From positions 1 through 64,000 of the forward strand of contig NZ_MAOE01000091.1 of NCBI RefSeq assembly GCF_001884185.1: a stretch of 64,000 nt of DNA. Reading direction: 5' to 3'. A program made the translations under genes and the position numbers. Numbering within the stretch: the first letter of the stretch is position 1; each line of letters opens with the position of its first letter. A model generated the notes under the pieces. The model saw nothing but the letters and a program-made list of their open reading frames with translations. It was not told the origin of the DNA and ran no database searches. The DNA comes from Bacillus albus. Its GTDB lineage: Bacteria > Bacillota > Bacilli > Bacillales > Bacillaceae_G. Positions 35,337 to 41,951 of the stretch are shown here, piece by piece.

Positions 35337-35401
35337 ATATTGATTTATACTAAAATTAAATTGTAATTTTCTGTATTTTAAAATCATAAAAGAGGTGCGA
35401 T

Positions 35402-35686
35402 ATGTTATTAAGATACGGCAAACATATTAACTATTTAGCTACATCTTTTCTTTTAGTTACATTCTTTGGCTTCCTACTTTCCGTAACATTGCTTAGTCAC
35501 TACTCAACTCCCACTACATTCACACTACTGAAAGTATCATTTTGGACTACTTTTATTCTTACTATCATTGGTTTTGGACGAGAAAAAAGCGCACTTACGG
35601 TTATACTATTTGGCATTTGTACACTTGCAGTCATTGGTCTTTACACTTTTTCCGTTATCGATTACCTCTATCACCCAAGACCATAG
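35402..35686 (+). CDS. Small membrane protein of unknown function
   Basis: A 94-aa protein with three predicted helices (about 9-30, 43-60, 65-85) and short polar ends; no Cys, no recognised motif. ATG at 35402 follows AGAGGTG. Stands alone between rocD and the convergent yisK, with terminators on both sides. No family recognised. Confidence 0.65.
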   Translation: MLLRYGKHINYLATSFLLVTFFGFLLSVTLLSHYSTPTTFTLLKVSFWTTFILTIIGFGREKSALTVILFGICTLAVIGLYTFSVIDYLYHPRP

Positions 35687-35723
35687 AAAAGAGCTATCTT
35701 TTCATAAGATAGCTCTTTTCTTC
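35684..35723. terminator. Bidirectional terminator
   Basis: Perfect stem AAAAGAGCTATCTT/AAGATAGCTCTTTT (loop TTCAT), convergent genes. Confidence 0.93.
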
Positions 35724-36630
35724 ACTTCACTACATTTCGCAAAGTACCAATTCCTTCTACTGTAATGACCACTTCATCACCCGCATGTAAAAACTTCGGT
35801 GGTGTGAAACCTTTTCCGACACCAGCTGGCGTTCCTGTTGCAATTATATCTCCTGGTTCTAATGTCATACCTTTACTTATCGTTGAAATAATTTCTTCTA
35901 TTGAAAAAATCATTTTATTTGTATTTGAAGTTTGCCTTATTTCCCCATTTACTACCGTTTCAATGTGTAACGCATTTGGCGCTTCAACCATTGATTTATG
36001 AATTAAATACGGTCCCATCGGACAAAATGTATCGAAACTTTTTCCAAGGAAAAATTGTTTATGCTTCCTTTGAATATCGCGAGCAGTTATATCATTTATA
36101 ATGGTGTAACCAAAAACATGCTCAAGCGCTTTTTCTTTTTTTATTTGTTTCCCTCGTTTACCGATGATAATAGCTAGTTCTCCTTCATAATCTAGTTCAT
36201 TCGTTGCGTGGGGATGACTATTAATTTTTTCATCCATTCCAATAACTGTCGTTGGCGCTTTCGTGAAGATCATTATATTTTCTGGAATCGACTCTTCTCC
36301 GCCCATTTCTATCGCATGCTCACGATAATTTTTTCCAACGCACAAAATATTCTTCCTTGGCCTTGGAATTGGTGCTAATATTTTCACCTCAGTTAACGGG
36401 TAATACGCCGTTCCTTCATTTTCCTTTGCCCAATTTACAATATCACATATTTTTTCAAAACATTCGGTTCCTTTTTCAATACACTCTAACATTGTGATTG
36501 GAATCGTAACCTTTTCCCCTTTTTGCCTTTGCGCTTCTCTTAAGTGCAATACCTTCTCTTCCTCTTCATCCACAATACCTACAAATACCTTTTCATCTTT
36601 TTTTGCCGTTACCAAACGCAATATTTCCAC
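35722..36630 (-). CDS. yisK: Fumarylacetoacetate hydrolase-family protein YisK
   Basis: A 302-aa enzyme of the FAH superfamily, which cleaves C-C bonds in beta-diketone-like acids or decarboxylates oxaloacetate. B. subtilis YisK is an oxaloacetate decarboxylase also linked to cell-wall physiology (family knowledge). Core motifs: GKNYREHAIEMG, the metal ligands in LDYEGELAIIIGK and INDITARDIQ, and IATGTPAGVGKGFTPP. An N-terminal extension of about 90 residues is present as in YisK. The start is GTG at 36630. Synteny with the spo0E-like gene supports YisK. Confidence 0.87.
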   Translation of the reverse strand: MEILRLVTAKKDEKVFVGIVDEEEEKVLHLREAQRQKGEKVTIPITMLECIEKGTECFEKICDIVNWAKENEGTAYYPLTEVKILAPIPRPRKNILCVGKNYREHAIEMGGEESIPENIMIFTKAPTTVIGMDEKINSHPHATNELDYEGELAIIIGKRGKQIKKEKALEHVFGYTIINDITARDIQRKHKQFFLGKSFDTFCPMGPYLIHKSMVEAPNALHIETVVNGEIRQTSNTNKMIFSIEEIISTISKGMTLEPGDIIATGTPAGVGKGFTPPKFLHAGDEVVITVEGIGTLRNVVK

Positions 36631-36867
36631 TCTCCATCCTAAAACTCATACCTTTTAATTGTATTCGCATTCGTAAGAAAAAAACCTTCTCATGCACGCT
36701 AATTTTTACAATATTCTTCACCCATCCTATTCGTTACTCCTTTATATTTGACATAAAATGTAGAAAATTTACTTTTTTTAGCGAAATCATTTCTTTTTTA
36801 TGGGATTTTTGTATAATATGTACTACATATATACTAAAAATTTCATTTAGAGATGGAGCCGATTTCA

Positions 36868-37047
36868 ATGTTTGAGCAAGCGATTGAAAAAAAACGTGAA
36901 AAAATGATTTATTTTGCTGAACGCTACGGAATGACTTCTCAAAAAACAGTGGATTGTAGCCAGGAACTGGACAGGCTCTTAAATGTAATTTGGCATGTAC
37001 ATACGGATTTTCACCCTAATCAAACACTCGAAACACACACGCAATAA
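36868..37047 (+). CDS. Spo0E-like aspartyl-phosphate phosphatase
   Basis: A 59-aa helical-hairpin protein of the Spo0E family. The signature SQELDRLLN is complete, with the Asp that acts in dephosphorylating Spo0A-P. Such proteins delay sporulation. The ATG at 36868 is chosen because GGAG lies 9 bases upstream; an in-frame ATG five codons earlier lies ahead of that site. It probably corresponds to B. subtilis YisI, the neighbour of gerP. Ends in a terminator that abuts the bcr1 copy. Confidence 0.88.
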   Translation: MFEQAIEKKREKMIYFAERYGMTSQKTVDCSQELDRLLNVIWHVHTDFHPNQTLETHTQ

Positions 37048-37064
37048 CGTGTGTGTTTCTTTTA
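37031..37064 (+). terminator. Terminator of the Spo0E-like gene
   Basis: Stem AACACACACG/CGTGTGTGTT with TCTTTTAT after it; its T-run merges with the TTTAT flank of the bcr1 element. Confidence 0.85.
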
Positions 37065-37218
37065 TCCCGCTTTAATGGGCAGTAAGACCCCCACCTCAAA
37101 ATTCAGCGAAAGCAAAGAATTTAGGCGGGGGTCGGGCTGCCCATTAAAGTCCGATTGGTGAGGGCTAATAATCAGTGGGGGATGATGAAAACCCCCACTG
37201 ATTAAAGTTTCACTTTAT
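37061..37218 (+). repeat. bcr1-like repeat, full-length copy
   Basis: A 148-bp element (37066-37213) bounded by TTTAT on both sides (37061-37065 and 37214-37218). Internal dyads: TTTAATGGGCAG near the left end pairs with CTGCCCATTAAA in the middle, GACCCCCACCT with GGCGGGGGTC, and CAGTGGGGG with CCCCCACTG near the right end. Inverted relative to the truncated copy at 23.2 kb. Not coding. Confidence 0.85.
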
Positions 37219-37228
37219 TTCAAAAAAA

Positions 37229-37259
37229 CACACATTTTATTGAAAACGCCCATACAATA
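37229..37259 (+). promoter_or_regulatory. Probable SigK promoter of the gerP operon
   Basis: CATACAATA (37251-37259) fits the SigK -10 (CATANNNTA), with ACACACA (37227-37233) as the AC-type -35. It lies 38 bp before gerPA and starts about 11 bp after the bcr1 flank. gerP is known as a mother-cell, late-sporulation operon. Confidence 0.65.
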
Positions 37260-37296
37260 GTAGAAAAGAAAACTTTAAAAACGAAAGGTGTTTTGT

Positions 37297-37518
37297 ATGC
37301 CAGCTATGGTCGGACATATTCGTATCGTCAATATTGGATCAAGTGGTATTTTTCATATTGGAGATGTATTTGCGATTAGGCCTATTAGTTATTCACGTGC
37401 TTTCGCTGGGGCCGGCTCTTTTAATGTTGGAGATAACGTTTCTGTCTACAATTATCAAAGTGCAACGACTGTTAATGATTCAGATGTTGTTGATCAAGCG
37501 ATAATTGGTTCAACTTAA
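37297..37518 (+). CDS. gerPA: Spore germination protein GerPA
   Basis: A 73-aa coat-associated protein, first of six GerP proteins that let germinants pass the spore coat. It shares with GerPF the layout of a VGHIRIVNIGSSGIFHIGD start, an FNVGDNVSVYNYQSA middle and an acidic SDVVDQAIIGST end. ATG at 37297 with AAAGGTG upstream. 14 bp separate it from gerPB. Preceded by a SigK-like promoter. Confidence 0.94.
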   Translation: MPAMVGHIRIVNIGSSGIFHIGDVFAIRPISYSRAFAGAGSFNVGDNVSVYNYQSATTVNDSDVVDQAIIGST

Positions 37519-37532
37519 AGGAGGCGATTGTA

Positions 37533-37739
37533 TTGAATTTTTACGTAAACCAAAGCATCATCATTAACAGCATTAAAATTGATAGCATTACAACCTCTTC
37601 TGTATTCCAAATTGGTACTGCTGGAAGTATTAAAGCTCTATCTAAATTCTCAAATACTGGCGGATTTACAGAACCACTTCGCCCATTACAGGCGAAAGGA
37701 CAAATTATTTCTATCAAACCATCAACTAGTTCTTCTTAA
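37533..37739 (+). CDS. gerPB: Spore germination protein GerPB
   Basis: A 68-aa protein (start TTG at 37533, GGAGGCG upstream) with INSIKIDSITTSSVFQIGTAGS, a short beta-rich pattern shared with GerPD and GerPE, and a Pro/Ser end. Second gene of gerPABCDEF, needed with the others for normal coat permeability to germinants. Confidence 0.93.
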   Translation: MNFYVNQSIIINSIKIDSITTSSVFQIGTAGSIKALSKFSNTGGFTEPLRPLQAKGQIISIKPSTSSS

Positions 37740-37807
37740 GACATCCTTGTCATAAATATATAGCAGGAATGTATTTACCCTCCCTATTGAAAAGGAGGTT
37801 TCACAAA

Positions 37808-38422
37808 ATGAATCAAGATATATATACTTACTTACACCAACTTCAACAAGCTCTTCAAATACAACAAGCATCCATCCTGAATTTAGAGGATCAAGTGCGC
37901 CAACTACAAGAAGAGCTTAACGAATTAAAAAATCGCCCCTCCTCTTCTGTAGGAAAAGTGGAATACAAATTCGATCAATTAAAAGTAGAAAATTTAAATG
38001 GTACTTTAAATATTGGTTTAAACCCATTTTCAGCAAAAGGGCAACAAATCGAGGATTTTCAAGTTGATACAGAAACTTTGAAGGTCAATCCTGAAACTGA
38101 AACAAATCCAGACTTTTACCAAGGTATCCTTCAAGAAATGCATCGTTACTTAGATGAAGAAGCATATAATCGAATTCTCCATTTTGAACAAGAAGAGAGA
38201 ACACCGCTCGATGAAATGTATCGACAAATGATGGTGGATGACATAAAAAAACAGATGGAGCATAGACTTCCTTATTATTTAACTCAAGCGCAATCATATG
38301 AAGGGATTTCAACAGATCCAGATTACTTACGAGATATCATTATTCAAGCAATGAAACAAGATATCGATAAAGCCTTTCTATCTTTTATTCAACACATACC
38401 GGGCAATTTCCGAAAGGAGTAA
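37808..38422 (+). CDS. gerPC: Spore germination protein GerPC
   Basis: A 204-aa protein and the largest GerP member. An N-terminal coiled coil (about 1-45: YLHQLQQALQIQQASILNLE) precedes a beta-containing segment (VEYKFDQLKVENLNGTLNIG) and an acidic helical C-terminus. ATG at 37808 with GGAGG 9 bases upstream; the upstream open frame has no ribosome site. Third gene in the operon, thought to localise in the inner coat. Confidence 0.94.
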   Translation: MNQDIYTYLHQLQQALQIQQASILNLEDQVRQLQEELNELKNRPSSSVGKVEYKFDQLKVENLNGTLNIGLNPFSAKGQQIEDFQVDTETLKVNPETETNPDFYQGILQEMHRYLDEEAYNRILHFEQEERTPLDEMYRQMMVDDIKKQMEHRLPYYLTQAQSYEGISTDPDYLRDIIIQAMKQDIDKAFLSFIQHIPGNFRKE

Positions 38423-38428
38423 GTATGT

Positions 38429-38623
38429 ATGAATGTTAACGTTGTAAATCGTGAATTGAAAGTCGGACAGATTAAAATGAACGGTGTATCGTCGTCCGCA
38501 CTCTTTTTAATTGGAGATGCAAATCTCCTCATACTATCTTCTATTCTTGATACACCATTTGAAACTGTTACAGAGGGTCCGTTTGTACCGTTAGTTACAG
38601 ATGTCCCTCCTACTCCAGGTTAA
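38429..38623 (+). CDS. gerPD: Spore germination protein GerPD
   Basis: A 64-aa protein (NVNVVNRELKVGQIKMNGV start, SSSALFLIGDANLLIL core, proline-rich end). Start ATG at 38429 with AAAGGAGTA 6-8 bases upstream; 6 bp after gerPC. The ALFLIGDA segment parallels VFQVGDA in GerPE, suggesting a common ancestor. Confidence 0.93.
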   Translation: MNVNVVNRELKVGQIKMNGVSSSALFLIGDANLLILSSILDTPFETVTEGPFVPLVTDVPPTPG

Positions 38624-38638
38624 GGAGACTGAGAAATT

Positions 38639-39025
38639 ATGTTACATCATGTATCTATTGTCGAAAATGTTTCTATTATTTCTTTAGGTATTGCTGCCGT
38701 ATTTCAAGTTGGAGATGCAAATCAAATGGAGTTAAAAAGTAGAGCTCTTGCTGTTCACCGAGAAATTCCTTGTTATATAAAAGACGAAGGTCGCTTAGAT
38801 GCCTTTGAAATCTTTACCGATGAATACATTACAATCCCGAAACGAACGACAGATGTAAAATTAAACATTGTAAATGAATGCCCTTTTATTGAAGTAAACA
38901 ATGTTGAATTGCGAACACTTTTAAATTCTGGTTGCTTTCAAATTGGAAACGTTGATTATGGGTTTAATAATTCTCGTATTATGCAAATCCGCCAATATAT
39001 TACGGATGAACCTTCCGCTCAATAA
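38639..39025 (+). CDS. gerPE: Spore germination protein GerPE
   Basis: A 128-aa protein with two related halves, each with a [F/V]FQ[V/I]G motif (AAVFQVGDANQ near residue 20, SGCFQIGNVDYG near 100). Fifth gene of the operon, ATG at 38639 with AAGGAGAC upstream. Contains two cysteines. Confidence 0.93.
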   Translation: MLHHVSIVENVSIISLGIAAVFQVGDANQMELKSRALAVHREIPCYIKDEGRLDAFEIFTDEYITIPKRTTDVKLNIVNECPFIEVNNVELRTLLNSGCFQIGNVDYGFNNSRIMQIRQYITDEPSAQ

Positions 39026-39067
39026 TTCATATAGTAATTAAAAAGCTTAGTAAAGTAGGTGGATGGT

Positions 39068-39283
39068 ATGCCTTCTGTTGTTGGAAATCTCGTCGTTCAA
39101 AACAGTAATGGTTCTTTCAATTTAGGAGATTTTTATAACGTGTCTCCGAAAGAAAATACGAAAGCTTATAATGGTTCCGGAGCTTCCAATGTTGGATTTG
39201 TCGTGAATACGTTTAACGGTGTTAGTGCAACGAATACATTTGATTCTGATGTGGCAGATCAAGATCAGATTGGAACAGCGTAA
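39068..39283 (+). CDS. gerPF: Spore germination protein GerPF
   Basis: A 71-aa protein, close in sequence to GerPA (SVVGNLVVQNSNGSFNLGDF start, GSGASNVGFVVNTFNGVSA, then SDVADQDQIGTA). ATG at 39068 with AGGTGG upstream; a GTG nine bases earlier overlaps that site. Last gene of gerP, complete and undisturbed here. Confidence 0.94.
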   Translation: MPSVVGNLVVQNSNGSFNLGDFYNVSPKENTKAYNGSGASNVGFVVNTFNGVSATNTFDSDVADQDQIGTA

Positions 39284-39323
39284 AAAAAGAGCTGTTTCTT
39301 TGCAGTACCTCTATAGGTAGACA

Positions 39324-39371
39324 GTAAAAAAGTGTCTCCGCTGCCTTTAGCACCAGAGACACTTTTTTAAT
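39324..39371 (+). terminator. Terminator of gerP
   Basis: Stem AAAAAAGTGTCTC/GAGACACTTTTTT with a 15-nt loop, about 45 bp after gerPF. The sequence 39372-39561 beyond it holds no gene I can support. Confidence 0.85.
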
Positions 39372-39561
39372 CTTTGAATAAAATCCTGTATTTTTGCCAT
39401 ACTCAAACAGAAATTTCCTTGATTCATATTTTACGAAGCCATTGGAAGTTGCTCTGTTGCTCTCTATTTATGCGTTGTTTTTCGGTACCACCGCGCCCCA
39501 TTCTTACTCGTATCTTAACAGAACCCGCTAAACACTGATCTAGATAATTCAGAGAAATACG

Positions 39562-39942
39562 TCATCTTTTCCCACAACTATTTGATAGGTGAACATATTG
39601 ACCTAATAGGTTATGGGCTGTTTCTTTTTCATGTTTTTTTAATACTTCTTGTATTGCAGTACCTGTTTTACTTTCAAAACTTCCTTCTAATTTTGATGCT
39701 ATATTACGGATACTAGTTTGTAGAACGTGAAATTCCCTAATATTTTTTTGTAAAGTAAGGTTGTCTTCCTTTATAATATCTAACGATTTCAGGTCTACCT
39801 CTGTTTTTAGCATTACACGCTCCATTTGTCTTTCGAGTTGTTTTTTAGTAGCTTGTAATTCATCAATCATTTGATTGGCTAAGTCCCCTGTTGTATTAGC
39901 AATTTGACTTTCTATTTTTCTTATTTCTTCAATGAAATTCAT
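39562..39942 (-). CDS. Helical partner protein of the lipase-like toxin (candidate)
   Basis: A 126-aa protein predicted wholly alpha-helical and coiled-coil: EEIRKIESQIANTTGDL, QMIDELQATKKQLERQMERV, then a second helical pair. No signal peptide, no membrane helix. It starts 10 bp after the stop of the lipase gene with AAGGTGAGG upstream, so the two are co-expressed. Small helical proteins of this size accompany type VII-secreted toxins as targeting partners (LXG-associated Lap proteins; TlaA with TslA). That role is inferred from position and structure; I do not recognise its exact family. Confidence 0.65.
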   Translation of the reverse strand: MNFIEEIRKIESQIANTTGDLANQMIDELQATKKQLERQMERVMLKTEVDLKSLDIIKEDNLTLQKNIREFHVLQTSIRNIASKLEGSFESKTGTAIQEVLKKHEKETAHNLLGQYVHLSNSCGKR

Positions 39943-39952
39943 TTTTCAACCC

Positions 39953-41131
39953 TCACCTTACTACTCCTTTGAAATTTTCATTTAATTGACCATCTTTGTC
40001 TCTTAATGAATTAGCTGCATAGATAATTTCTTCCCCAAATTGTTCTAATTCTCTCTGTTTCTTTTTTAAATTATGTATTAATTCTTCGGCAAGCTGGACA
40101 TTATAAAAATATTCTTGACCATTTTGAGTTATTTTTGCGACTTCTCGAATAGCATCATCTATTTCATATTCTGCTAAAAGATGATATTTTCCACCTGGTT
40201 GTGTTTCATATTTTAATTTTCTTTTTAACTCTGAGATTCTCTCCGCTTCTTTTTGTTGAAACTCCTCTATATTTCTAATTACAGTAGATAGCACATCGCC
40301 TAATTGTTGTAATGCTCTTGCATACTTAATAATTTCATCAGGCTCTAACTCTAATCGGACACTACCATTTTTGCCGAACATGTCTTTAAAGGTCTTCATA
40401 GGATGTTCTCCCATAAATAACACCGCAAGGACCCTATCTACCCCATTACTTTTTGTTGTAAATTGTTTACCAATCATAGGTGCACCGAACTGTTCAAAAT
40501 TTCCTACAGCATCTTTTTTATGTGTATAATCTACCGCCTTATTTTCCATAACTCCTTCATCTACCCTTTTTTTTGCTTTATCACTAAGTAAGCGATAAAT
40601 ATTTGGTGCAGCAAATGTTGTTGTATAGAAATTCCTCTCTGCAGCTACATATTGAGCTTCTGCAGCCCCTTTACTGTGTCCAGTAGTATGAACAGAAGTT
40701 GGTTCATATTTTTTATTCACTTTATCTACAAACTCTAGCGCACTATCAAATGATGTAGGTAGATTTTGTACCTTCCCATCTACCATACCTAAGTTTTTTT
40801 TCATTCCAGCTGATATCTGAAATGTGTCTGTAGATAAATCTCCATCAAATTTCCCGAACTCTGTTCCACGGAATGAATAGATTATATTTTCGTAATGTTT
40901 TTTATTTGGTTTATATTCTTCTGCAGGCACTACAGCGATTGCTTGCAATCCGTTTTTTATTTTCTCTTTATCTGCATCTATTGTTTCTATCACTTTCCAT
41001 TCTTGACCATTAAATCCTGTTATTTTTGCTCCCTTTTTTAAGACTTCGTCATCATAAACTTGATCTGATAGCTCAAAATAATCTTCATCTGTCGCAATTG
41101 GATTCTTTTTAAATTCATTCATATGTTCCAA
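39953..41131 (-). CDS. Lipase-like protein, reverse-architecture type VII toxin candidate
   Basis: A 392-aa protein without signal peptide. Residues about 60-255 form a lipase-type alpha/beta-hydrolase domain: YSFRGTE (85-91, oxyanion region of class 3 lipases), nucleophile elbow GHSKG with Ser153, then Asp207 (HKKDAVG) and His243 (GEHPM) as likely triad members. Residues about 262-392 are almost entirely helical and Lys/Glu-rich (DEIIKYARALQQLGDVLSTV, EAERISELKRKLK, ELIHNLKKKQRELEQF). A toxin domain first and a helical targeting domain last is the arrangement of S. aureus TslA, the reverse of LXG toxins. It starts TTG at 41131 or ATG at 41122; both ribosome sites are weak. Helical partner downstream, candidate immunity gene divergent upstream. 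Confidence 0.72.
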   Translation of the reverse strand: MEHMNEFKKNPIATDEDYFELSDQVYDDEVLKKGAKITGFNGQEWKVIETIDADKEKIKNGLQAIAVVPAEEYKPNKKHYENIIYSFRGTEFGKFDGDLSTDTFQISAGMKKNLGMVDGKVQNLPTSFDSALEFVDKVNKKYEPTSVHTTGHSKGAAEAQYVAAERNFYTTTFAAPNIYRLLSDKAKKRVDEGVMENKAVDYTHKKDAVGNFEQFGAPMIGKQFTTKSNGVDRVLAVLFMGEHPMKTFKDMFGKNGSVRLELEPDEIIKYARALQQLGDVLSTVIRNIEEFQQKEAERISELKRKLKYETQPGGKYHLLAEYEIDDAIREVAKITQNGQEYFYNVQLAEELIHNLKKKQRELEQFGEEIIYAANSLRDKDGQLNENFKGVVR

Positions 41132-41180
41132 CTCATTTCATGGTATATTTTAACTATACTCAAATTCAAGGGGATATCCT

Positions 41181-41558
41181 ATGAAAACTAAATTGGTAAT
41201 TTTTACATTTGTTATTTTCATTATAGCAGGAGGGTATTTTACTATGGAATACTTAAAACATAAAGAACAGGAAGAAAAGTTTTGGAAGGCGCAAGAAGCA
41301 AGAGTAGAAAAATATATACATTATAATATTCAGGATGCAAAAACAATTACATTTAAGGAGCACAGTGTAAGTCCGATGGGCGTTCCTAGATTAAAAGGTT
41401 ATATAAACAATGATGAAAAATTAGATTTTATAGCCCGTATAAGCACGACTGAAAACTTTGAAGACAAATTCACATGTTCTGGAGAATTAGATGAATTGAT
41501 AAAAAAACCTGCAAAATCTGTAACCGAAATTGAAAAAGAAGAGAAAAGAGAAGAGTAG
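41181..41558 (+). CDS. DUF1433-like membrane protein, candidate immunity protein
   Basis: A 125-aa protein with one N-terminal membrane anchor (VIFTFVIFIIAGGYF, residues 6-20) and an outside domain: EARVEKYIHYN, then KTITFKEHSVSPMGVPRLKG, then YINNDEKLDFIAR. These match my memory of the DUF1433 family, whose lipoprotein members in Staphylococcus protect against the lipase toxin TslA. Unlike those it has no lipobox Cys and so would be held by the helix itself. It is divergent from the lipase gene with only 49 bp between, and has AAGGGGATA before its ATG. A long terminator overlaps its 3' end. Confidence 0.68.
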   Translation: MKTKLVIFTFVIFIIAGGYFTMEYLKHKEQEEKFWKAQEARVEKYIHYNIQDAKTITFKEHSVSPMGVPRLKGYINNDEKLDFIARISTTENFEDKFTCSGELDELIKKPAKSVTEIEKEEKREE

Positions 41559-41583
41559 TCTTTGCACTACTCTTCTCTTTTGC
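41544..41583 (+). terminator. Terminator of the candidate immunity gene
   Basis: 14-bp perfect stem AAAGAGAAGAGTAG with its complement (loop TCTTTGCA), overlapping the stop codon. Confidence 0.88.
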
Positions 41584-41651
41584 GTCCCGTTTTAAGAAGA
41601 ATGCAACGGTACGTTTTTCATAAGGACTGAGGAAGTTATATAATACTCTTT

Positions 41652-41939
41652 TTATTTAAATGATAACCCGCTCTCCTCCAAAGCCTTCCTAAGCTTCGGC
41701 AAAGACGCAGGTCCCATACCATGCAGTTTTAAAATTTCTTTTTCACTATATTTTGAGAGTTCTTCTACAGTTTGAATTCCATGGTGTTCTAATGCCCTTC
41801 TTGCTGGCGCTGAAAGAAGAGAGAGAAAACCTTCTTTTGGTTTTCTCTCTTTCTCACAGGTTGGGCAAGTTGGACAATCGCTACTCTTATAGTACTCGTG
41901 TCCCTGTTCACAAGTTCTTAACGTTTTTTCCGTCACCAT
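41652..41939 (-). CDS. Zinc-ribbon plus RNA polymerase alpha C-terminal-like (HhH) protein
   Basis: A 95-aa protein with two parts. Residues about 8-30 hold a CEQGH...CPTCPTC cluster able to bind zinc. Residues about 40-95 resemble the helix-hairpin-helix domain of the RNA polymerase alpha C-terminus (LLSAPARRALEHHGIQTVEEL, then KLHGMGPASLPKLRKALEESG). The ATG at 41939 has GAGGGG 7 bases upstream. It begins 12 bp after addA, so it is very probably the last gene of addBA. Function unknown; a nucleic-acid-binding role is likely from both domains. Confidence 0.78.
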   Translation of the reverse strand: MVTEKTLRTCEQGHEYYKSSDCPTCPTCEKERKPKEGFLSLLSAPARRALEHHGIQTVEELSKYSEKEILKLHGMGPASLPKLRKALEESGLSFK

Positions 41940-41951
41940 TTTCAAGCCCCT

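Noticed and set aside
39474-39505. T-box-like core on the minus strand (GGTGGTACCG) after gerPF
   Set aside because: It lacks the leading AGG and trailing CG of the T-box, has no stem I or terminator partner, and no minus-strand aminoacyl or amino-acid gene follows it.
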